DNA of 64,000 nucleotides from an uncultured Clostridia bacterium (GTDB lineage Bacteria; Bacillota; Clostridia; Peptostreptococcales; Anaerovoracaceae). Shown here piece by piece: positions 58,109 through 64,000 of this stretch. The position numbers and the translations under genes were made by a program. Below the pieces are notes generated by a model. It was not told the DNA's origin. It worked only from the letters and a program-made list of their open reading frames with translations, and made no database searches. Each line of letters opens with the position of its first letter. Positions within the stretch are counted from its first letter, which is position 1. Location of the stretch: assembly GCA_934281605.1 (NCBI GenBank), contig CAKQXD010000006.1:62001-126000 (forward strand), in the 5' to 3' direction.

Positions 58109-59122
58109 ATGACGATAATTTACGCCATTATCATATTCTGCGTGCTGATATTCGTTCACGAATTCGGCCATTTTATCGCCGCTAAGGCATGCGGCGTCAA
58201 GGTCAACGAGTTTGCCATCGGCATGGGACCGGCCTTTTTCAAACGGCAAAAAGGCGAGACTCAGTATTCGCTGCGAATCTTTCCGATCGGTGGATTCTGT
58301 GCCATGGAGGGAGAGGACGAGGATTCGGAGGACGAACGGGCTTTTAACAACAAACCGGCATGGCAGAGAGCCTGCGTGCTGGCGGCAGGGCCTTTGATGA
58401 ATGTCGTGACAGCTATGCTGCTTCTGATCATCATCGCAACCTGGTCGGGACAGCCGACGACGACGGTCAACCAGGTCCTGGACGATTCCCCTGCGTATGA
58501 AGCGGGGATCCAGGAGGGCGACACCATCCTTTCGGTGGATGATAAAGAAATCGAGGAATGGAACGATCTGCTGACTGCTGTGGGACAGACCAGCGCAGAT
58601 ACGGTTTCCATGGAAATTTTAAGGGATGATAAAACGCTGACCATCGAGTCCCGCGTGGAGTACGATAAGGAAGCGCAGCGCAACAAGGTGGGAATCGCAC
58701 CGGCGGTGACACACAACGTCATCAAAGGTACGGTAGCCGGGGTGAAGAACACCGGCAGTATGACGGTGATGATGTATGACATCCTCAAGAAACTGGTGAC
58801 GGGAAAGGTATCCGTCAAGGAGCTTTCCGGTCCGGTGGGGATCGTCTACGCTGTCAACGATTCCGCAAAGGCCGGAGTCATCTACGTGATCTATCTGTCG
58901 GCGCTGCTTAGCCTGAACCTGGCGGTGATGAACCTGCTGCCGCTTCCGGCGCTGGACGGCGGGAGACTGCTGTTCCTGGTGATCCGCAAGATTACGGGGC
59001 GACATATGACGGATGAAATGGAGGGCAAGATCCACTTCGTAGGGATCATGCTGCTGTTATTGCTGATGGTATATGTTACATGGAACGACATCGTACGATT
59101 TATCGTGCCGATTTTTTCATAG
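58109..59122 (+). CDS. rseP: RseP-type site-2 metalloprotease
   Basis: This 337-residue membrane protease (M50) cuts anti-sigma factors and remnant signal peptides in the membrane. FVHEFGHFIAAK gives the zinc HExxH, a PDZ domain spans about residues 115-185, and NLLPLPALDGGRLLF supplies the third ligand Asp. Four transmembrane helices are visible. It could process the DUF4367 anti-sigma-like protein here, which is inference. Confidence 0.96.
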   Translation: MTIIYAIIIFCVLIFVHEFGHFIAAKACGVKVNEFAIGMGPAFFKRQKGETQYSLRIFPIGGFCAMEGEDEDSEDERAFNNKPAWQRACVLAAGPLMNVVTAMLLLIIIATWSGQPTTTVNQVLDDSPAYEAGIQEGDTILSVDDKEIEEWNDLLTAVGQTSADTVSMEILRDDKTLTIESRVEYDKEAQRNKVGIAPAVTHNVIKGTVAGVKNTGSMTVMMYDILKKLVTGKVSVKELSGPVGIVYAVNDSAKAGVIYVIYLSALLSLNLAVMNLLPLPALDGGRLLFLVIRKITGRHMTDEMEGKIHFVGIMLLLLLMVYVTWNDIVRFIVPIFS

Positions 59123-59139
59123 AGATGAGGTGAGATCAG

Positions 59140-60219
59140 ATGAGTGATAAGAAAGCTGTAATGTGCAGAGATGTGAAGATCGGAGGCGGCGCGCCCATTT
59201 CCATCCAGTCCATGACCAATACGCCGACAGCCGACGTTAAGGCGACCATGGAACAGATCCGCAGGCTGGAGGAAGCCGGCTGTCAGATCGTACGCATGGC
59301 GGTGCCGGATATGGAGGCTGCGCAGGCTCTTTACGAGATACGGAAGCAGACTGATCTGCCGCTGGTAGCCGACATTCATTTTGATCACCGTCTGGCGCTG
59401 GAAGCCATCCGTGCCGGGATGGACAAGATCCGCATCAATCCGGGCAACATCGGCTCGGAGGATAAGGTGAAAGAAGTGGTAGATCTGGCGAAAGATTACC
59501 ACATTCCGATCCGCGTTGGAGTCAATTCCGGTTCTCTGGAAAAGGATATTTTGCAGCGTTATGGCAAAGTGACAGCGGAGGGTCTTGCAGAAAGCGCCCT
59601 GCGAAATGTTGCGCTGCTGGAAAAATACGATTTTGACGACATCGTGATTTCCCTGAAATCGTCAAACGTCAAGATGAACTACGAGGCATATAAGATCGTA
59701 AATGAGAAGTCGGATCATCCGCTCCACATCGGTGTTACGGAAGCGGGGACACCGTCCCGCGGCAAGATCAAGTCGGCGGCTGGCGTCGGCGCGCTTCTGC
59801 TGGAGGACATCGGGGATACCATGCGTATTTCTCTGACGGCCGATCCGGTGGAAGAGGTGATCTTTGCAAAGGAGCTGCTGGCGGCTCTGGGAATTCGCAA
59901 GGATGCCATCGAGATCGTTTCCTGTCCGACCTGCGGACGCACGGAGGTCGATCTGGAAAAGATCGCGGAAAGCATTGAACGACGGCTGCACGAGGTGACG
60001 GACAAAGGCGTTTCCGGCATCAAGATCGCCGTCATGGGCTGCGCTGTCAACGGACCGGGAGAGGCCCGGGGAGCTGATCTGGGTGTAGCGTGCGGGAAAG
60101 GAAAAGGCGTAATTTTCTCCGGCGGTGAGATCCTAAAGACCGTACCGGAAGAAGCTATCGCAGATGAGATTATAAAACTGGCAGGAGAATATGATAAAAA
60201 TACTGGAAAATTCCATTGA
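59140..60219 (+). CDS. ispG: (E)-4-hydroxy-3-methylbut-2-enyl-diphosphate synthase
   Basis: This 359-residue [4Fe-4S] enzyme (GcpE) makes HMBPP in the MEP pathway. Signatures: ISIQSMTNTPTADVKATM, ADIHFDHRLAL, RINPGNIGSEDKV, and the cluster Cys residues in VSCPTCGR and MGCAVNGPGEA. It overlaps polC by 29 bases. Together with dxr it shows an MEP-type isoprenoid route. Confidence 0.97.
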   Translation: MSDKKAVMCRDVKIGGGAPISIQSMTNTPTADVKATMEQIRRLEEAGCQIVRMAVPDMEAAQALYEIRKQTDLPLVADIHFDHRLALEAIRAGMDKIRINPGNIGSEDKVKEVVDLAKDYHIPIRVGVNSGSLEKDILQRYGKVTAEGLAESALRNVALLEKYDFDDIVISLKSSNVKMNYEAYKIVNEKSDHPLHIGVTEAGTPSRGKIKSAAGVGALLLEDIGDTMRISLTADPVEEVIFAKELLAALGIRKDAIEIVSCPTCGRTEVDLEKIAESIERRLHEVTDKGVSGIKIAVMGCAVNGPGEARGADLGVACGKGKGVIFSGGEILKTVPEEAIADEIIKLAGEYDKNTGKFH

Positions 60220-63200
60220 TTTTTCAAAACTGGGAAATTACGAAAAAGAACATCTGAAGGCGGAAGTGAAGCGGGCTGTGCTCCTGCAGGAAAGCAAGGT
60301 GCTGGAACTGGAGCTTGACCTTAATTTTGTGCTGCCTGTGGAACAGCTGGATCTGTTTAAGCGGAGTCTGGTAGCGCAGCTTCCGGGTATCGAGGACGTG
60401 AAACTGCTGATTTCCTACAGTGATTTAATGCAGACAGTGGAGGAAGCGCTGCCTCTTTATATCAGTCATATGATCCATATCGTTAACGGCAGATTCGCTC
60501 ATGTGACCAGAACCATCGAGCGGGAGGACTGTCGTCTGGAGGACGGCGTTCTGACCATTTATGCGCTGGGTGAACTTTCGGTGCAGATCCTCAACCGGGA
60601 TGTGGCGTCGGAGTTTCAAAAGCTGCTGAAGCGTGATCTGGGTCTGGAAGCGAAAGTCGTTTTTGAAAATCAGGTGGAGACCTATAAAAAAGCGGGGAAA
60701 CACGTAGAAGAAAAGGAACGCCGTGCGGTCGAGGAACAGCTGGACGAGTTCGCCAAGCAGAGACAGACGCGGGGCAGCCGTCCTGCAGCACCGGGAAACA
60801 GCTCCGGCGGGGGCTTTGCAAAAGAAGCCGGTGGCTCCGGAGGAGGATTCAACGGAGGCGGAAACGGTTCTGGATCAGGCTTTAACGGCGGTCAGGGCGG
60901 TTTCAAACGCAGAAAGCGCGGCTATGTGCCGGTCAAGGGCAATGTGATCATGGGCTCTGCTGTGTACGGGCCTTTTTTGCCCATCGGACAGGTCAACTCG
61001 GAGAGTGGCGTGGTCTGCATCGAAGGGGAGATGTTCAAGAAGGATTCCCGGACCACCAAGAGCGACAGCAAGCTGGTGACACTGTTCGTGACGGACAAGC
61101 GGACCAGCATCTGCATCAAGGCTTTTGTGGTCAACCAGAAATGGGACGATATCGACAATTACCTGAGCGCTGGAGACGGCGTGAAGATCAAGGGACAGGC
61201 CCAGTGGGACCGGTTCGACAACTGCACGGTTATCATGGCTGACAGCATCGAAAAGACGGAGAAAAAAGAGCGGATGGACATCTATCCGGAGAAGCGGGTA
61301 GAGCTCCATGCCCATACCAAGATGAGCGCCATGGACGGACTCAACGACGCCAAGAGAATGGTCAAGACCGCAGAGAAATGGGGTCATAAGGCTGTGGCTA
61401 TCACCGATCACGGCGTGGTGCAGGCTTTCCCGGAAGCATCTCACGCAGGCAAGGATATCAAGATCCTGTACGGCTGCGAGGGGTATCTTCTGGAAGATAA
61501 AGATCTGATCGCAGAGGACGGGACCATCAACTATAAAGGTCGTCCGACCAATCACGTGATCGTTTTTGCAAAGAACAAGACGGGACTGAAGAACCTGTAT
61601 CGGCTGGTTTCCATGTCCCATCTCAATTATTTTTATAAAAAACCGCGGATGCCGAAATCCGTGCTGACCAAGTATCGGGAAGGGCTGATTATCGGGTCGG
61701 CCTGTGAAGCAGGCGAAGTGTATCAGGCGATCCTCCACGAGGAAAGCGAGGAGGAGCTCAAGCGCCTGGTGGATTTCTACGATTATCTGGAGATTCAGCC
61801 GCTGATCAATAACCGATTTCTGATCGAAGGCGGACACGTCAAGGATGAAGAAGCACTGAAAGAAATCAACCGTAAGATCATCGCACTGGGCGAGCAGTAC
61901 AACAAGCTTGTTGTAGCGACTTGCGACGCCCACTATTTTGACGCGGAGGAAGCGCTGTATCGCCGGATCATCATGGCGGGACAGGGCTTTAAGGACGTCG
62001 AGGGAGATGAAGGACTGTATTTCAGAACCACTGACGAAATGATGGAAGAATTCATGTATTTAGGCGAGGAAAAAGCTTATGAGGTGGTCATCACCAACCC
62101 GAATAAAATCGCCGATGAGATCGAATCCATGATGCCGGTACCGGATGGTAAATTCCCGCCGAAGATCGCCGGTGCGGAGGAAGATCTACGTAAGGCCTGC
62201 GAGGAACGGGCGGCTAATATGTACGGCTCGCCGCTGCCGCAGGAGATCCGGGAACGGCTGGATAAGGAGCTCAACTCCATCATCGACAACGGGTACGCCG
62301 TTATGTACCGGTCGGCGGAGCTGCTGGTAAAAAAATCCCTTTCGGACGGCTACCTGGTAGGCTCGAGAGGATCCGTAGGATCGTCCTTTGCAGCAACCAT
62401 GTCGGGGATCACCGAGGTAAATCCGCTGCCGCCGCATTACCTGTGCCCGAATTGCAAGCACCTGGAATGGGGCGACAAGGAACTGTACGACTGCGGTGTG
62501 GATATGCCGGATAAGGTTTGCCCGGAATGCGGAACACCGTATAAAAAAGAAGGATTCACCATCCCATTCGAGACGTTCCTGGGATTCGAGGCTAACAAGG
62601 AGCCTGATATCGATTTGAACTTCGCAGGGGAATATCAGGGTACGGCTCAGAAATATGTAGAAGAGATTTTCGGTAAAGAAAATGTATATAAAGCCGGCAC
62701 CATCAGTGCGGTCAAGGACAGGATCGCTTACGGCTACGTAGCACGGTATTTTGAAGAACGGGAGATCAGCGTCAACAAGGCCGAGATGGATCGACTGACC
62801 GACTGCTGCACCGGTGTGAAAAAGACTTCAGGACAGCATCCGGGAGGCGTCATCATCGTGCCGGACGGCCATGAAATCTATGAATTCTGCCCGGTACAGC
62901 ACCCAGCCAACGACGTGAAATCGGACATCATCACGACACATTTTGACTACCACTCTATCGACAAGAACCTGCTGAAGCTGGATATTCTCGGCCATGATGC
63001 GCCGTCCATGATCCGTCAGCTGCAGGATATGACCGGACTGGATCCGCAGGATGTGCCGATCCGGGACGACAAGGTAATGAGCATATTCAACGGCATCGAA
63101 GGGCTGGACATCAAGGATCCTGAGTATCGATTCGTTCACGGAAGCTACGGGATCCCGGAATTCGGGACCAAGTTCGTTCGCCAGATGCTGGACGATACCA

Positions 63201-64000
63201 AGCCGGAGGCTTTTGCGGATCTGGTGCGGATCTCCGGATTTTCTCACGGAACTGATGTGTGGCTGGGCAACGCCCAGGAGCTGATCGTCAACGGCACGGC
63301 GACTATGAAGGATGCTATTTCCACCCGAGATGACATCATGAACTACCTGCGCTTAAAGGGTGTGCCTAACAAGGACGCGTTCACCATCATGGAAAAGGTC
63401 CGTAAAGGAAAAGGCCTCACGGAAGAGCAGGAAAACCTCATGCGGGAAAACGACGTGCCGGAGTGGTACATTGAGTCCTGCAAGAAGATCCAGTACATGT
63501 TCCCGCGGGCTCACGCAGTGGCTTACGTTATGATGTCCAACCGGATCGCCTACTACAAGGTATACCATCCGGTAGCGTTCTACGCGGTGTACTTTACCGC
63601 CAAGGTGGCTTATTTCGATGAAAAGGTCATTCTCAAGGGCAGGGACGCGATCCTGGACCGGATGGATGAGATCCTGCGCAAGGGCAAGGATGCTGCAAAG
63701 AAGGAAGAAGACGAGATCCCGGTTCTGGAGGTTGCCTATGAGATGTGCGCTCGCGGCTATGAGTTCGCACCGGCGCGTCTGGGAATTTCCGATCCGCTAC
63801 GTTTTCTGGCTCACGACGGGAAAGTGCTGCTGCCGTTCGTCGCTATCACAGGCGTCGGCGAAGGAGCTGCAAAGCAGTTCGCAGAGGAATACAACAGAAG
63901 ACCTTACGAGACGGTTGAGGATATCGCAGATCGCGGCAAAATCAATAAATCCGCCATCGACGAGCTGCGCCAGCACGGCGTCCTGGACGGCCTGCCGGAA
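60191..64000 (+). CDS. polC: DNA polymerase III PolC lacking the 3'-5' exonuclease domain (3' end beyond window)
   Basis: The window holds 1270 codons, open to its last base and near the C-terminus by comparison with known PolC ends. An N-terminal domain, a Gly-rich spacer (about 192-241), an OB domain and the PHP domain (from VELHAHTKMS near residue 370) come first. Metal residues are in HAH, AITDH, YGCE and CDAH. In B. subtilis PolC about 190 residues of DEDD exonuclease interrupt the PHP domain after this Glu; here about 23 residues join YGCEGYLLEDKD to RPTNHVIVFAKN with no VFDxETTG motif. Catalytic parts follow: GSRGSVGSSF (near 724), a CPNC/CPECG zinc module, and EPDIDLNF with the catalytic Asp pair (near 806/808). 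ATG 60191 follows AGGAG. Confidence 0.93.
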   Translation, partial: MIKILENSIDFSKLGNYEKEHLKAEVKRAVLLQESKVLELELDLNFVLPVEQLDLFKRSLVAQLPGIEDVKLLISYSDLMQTVEEALPLYISHMIHIVNGRFAHVTRTIEREDCRLEDGVLTIYALGELSVQILNRDVASEFQKLLKRDLGLEAKVVFENQVETYKKAGKHVEEKERRAVEEQLDEFAKQRQTRGSRPAAPGNSSGGGFAKEAGGSGGGFNGGGNGSGSGFNGGQGGFKRRKRGYVPVKGNVIMGSAVYGPFLPIGQVNSESGVVCIEGEMFKKDSRTTKSDSKLVTLFVTDKRTSICIKAFVVNQKWDDIDNYLSAGDGVKIKGQAQWDRFDNCTVIMADSIEKTEKKERMDIYPEKRVELHAHTKMSAMDGLNDAKRMVKTAEKWGHKAVAITDHGVVQAFPEASHAGKDIKILYGCEGYLLEDKDLIAEDGTINYKGRPTNHVIVFAKNKTGLKNLYRLVSMSHLNYFYKKPRMPKSVLTKYREGLIIGSACEAGEVYQAILHEESEEELKRLVDFYDYLEIQPLINNRFLIEGGHVKDEEALKEINRKIIALGEQYNKLVVATCDAHYFDAEEALYRRIIMAGQGFKDVEGDEGLYFRTTDEMMEEFMYLGEEKAYEVVITNPNKIADEIESMMPVPDGKFPPKIAGAEEDLRKACEERAANMYGSPLPQEIRERLDKELNSIIDNGYAVMYRSAELLVKKSLSDGYLVGSRGSVGSSFAATMSGITEVNPLPPHYLCPNCKHLEWGDKELYDCGVDMPDKVCPECGTPYKKEGFTIPFETFLGFEANKEPDIDLNFAGEYQGTAQKYVEEIFGKENVYKAGTISAVKDRIAYGYVARYFEEREISVNKAEMDRLTDCCTGVKKTSGQHPGGVIIVPDGHEIYEFCPVQHPANDVKSDIITTHFDYHSIDKNLLKLDILGHDAPSMIRQLQDMTGLDPQDVPIRDDKVMSIFNGIEGLDIKDPEYRFVHGSYGIPEFGTKFVRQMLDDTKPEAFADLVRISGFSHGTDVWLGNAQELIVNGTATMKDAISTRDDIMNYLRLKGVPNKDAFTIMEKVRKGKGLTEEQENLMRENDVPEWYIESCKKIQYMFPRAHAVAYVMMSNRIAYYKVYHPVAFYAVYFTAKVAYFDEKVILKGRDAILDRMDEILRKGKDAAKKEEDEIPVLEVAYEMCARGYEFAPARLGISDPLRFLAHDGKVLLPFVAITGVGEGAAKQFAEEYNRRPYETVEDIADRGKINKSAIDELRQHGVLDGLPE

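Overview
The window looks like a core chromosomal segment of an anaerobic Gram-positive bacterium of class Clostridia. The evidence is the gene order (ylxM-ffh-rpsP-khpA-rimM-trmD, sepF-divIVA-lspA-rluD, yicC-gmk-rpoZ, rpsB-tsf, pyrH-frr-uppS-cdsA-dxr-rseP-ispG-polC), PolC as replicative polymerase, a SCIFF peptide with its radical SAM maturase, a Rex-type operator in front of an acyl-CoA dehydrogenase/Etf operon, and strong AGGAGG ribosome sites. A member of the Eubacteriales Family XIII (Anaerovoracaceae) type is plausible but is inference only. No rRNA, tRNA, CRISPR array, insertion sequence or prophage was recognised.

Layout. 0-0.3 kb: the frameshifted end of an unidentified gene. 0.5-6.1 kb: two G3E (CobW-like) GTPases, RidA, an M18 aminopeptidase and an Orn/Lys/Arg-type decarboxylase. 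6.1-10.7 kb: a ferredoxin-like protein divergent from a Crp/Fnr regulator, a PF06541 membrane protein, an AlkD-like repair protein and an unusual [FeFe]-hydrogenase-like protein. 10.7-19.6 kb: SRP, ribosome maturation, cell division and envelope housekeeping. 19.6-27.2 kb: a 45-residue zinc-ribbon protein, a lipase-like hydrolase, RqcH, YicC, Gmk, omega, a LytTR protein, S2 and EF-Ts. 27.2-33.8 kb: an accessory block with a toxin-antitoxin pair, a small K+ channel, hydrolases, and a regulator/ECF sigma/membrane protein/secreted protein cluster. 33.9-40.4 kb: a ribosome-protection-type GTPase fused to a Rae1/YacP-like nuclease, a DMT exporter and a folate operon. 40.6-43.7 kb: butyryl-CoA-dehydrogenase-type enzyme with EtfBA. 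43.8-47.0 kb: SCIFF system, 5-formyl-THF cyclo-ligase and LarB. 47.1-53.2 kb: a histidine operon without hisD. 53.3-64 kb: MgtC, then pyrH to polC.

How the parts fit. The metabolic genes point to an amino-acid-using or butyrate-type fermenter: reduced cofactor status (NADH/NAD+) probably controls the acyl-CoA dehydrogenase through Rex, and the hydrogenase-like and ferredoxin-like proteins fit anaerobic redox sensing. Folate synthesis (folE, an HD hydrolase, folP, folBK) and 5-formyl-THF salvage lie close together. The canonical rpsB-tsf-pyrH-frr run is split by about 27 kb.

Most interesting points: PolC lacks the 3'-5' exonuclease domain normally inserted in its PHP domain; the translational GTPase is joined to an A-site-type RNase domain; the SCIFF peptide has Ser at the position where the family normally carries a conserved Cys; a three-way-junction RNA candidate follows tsf; an intrinsic terminator for an antisense transcript lies inside the decarboxylase gene; and the ECF sigma gene appears to have a leaderless promoter. 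All statements come from reading the sequence; no database search was run.
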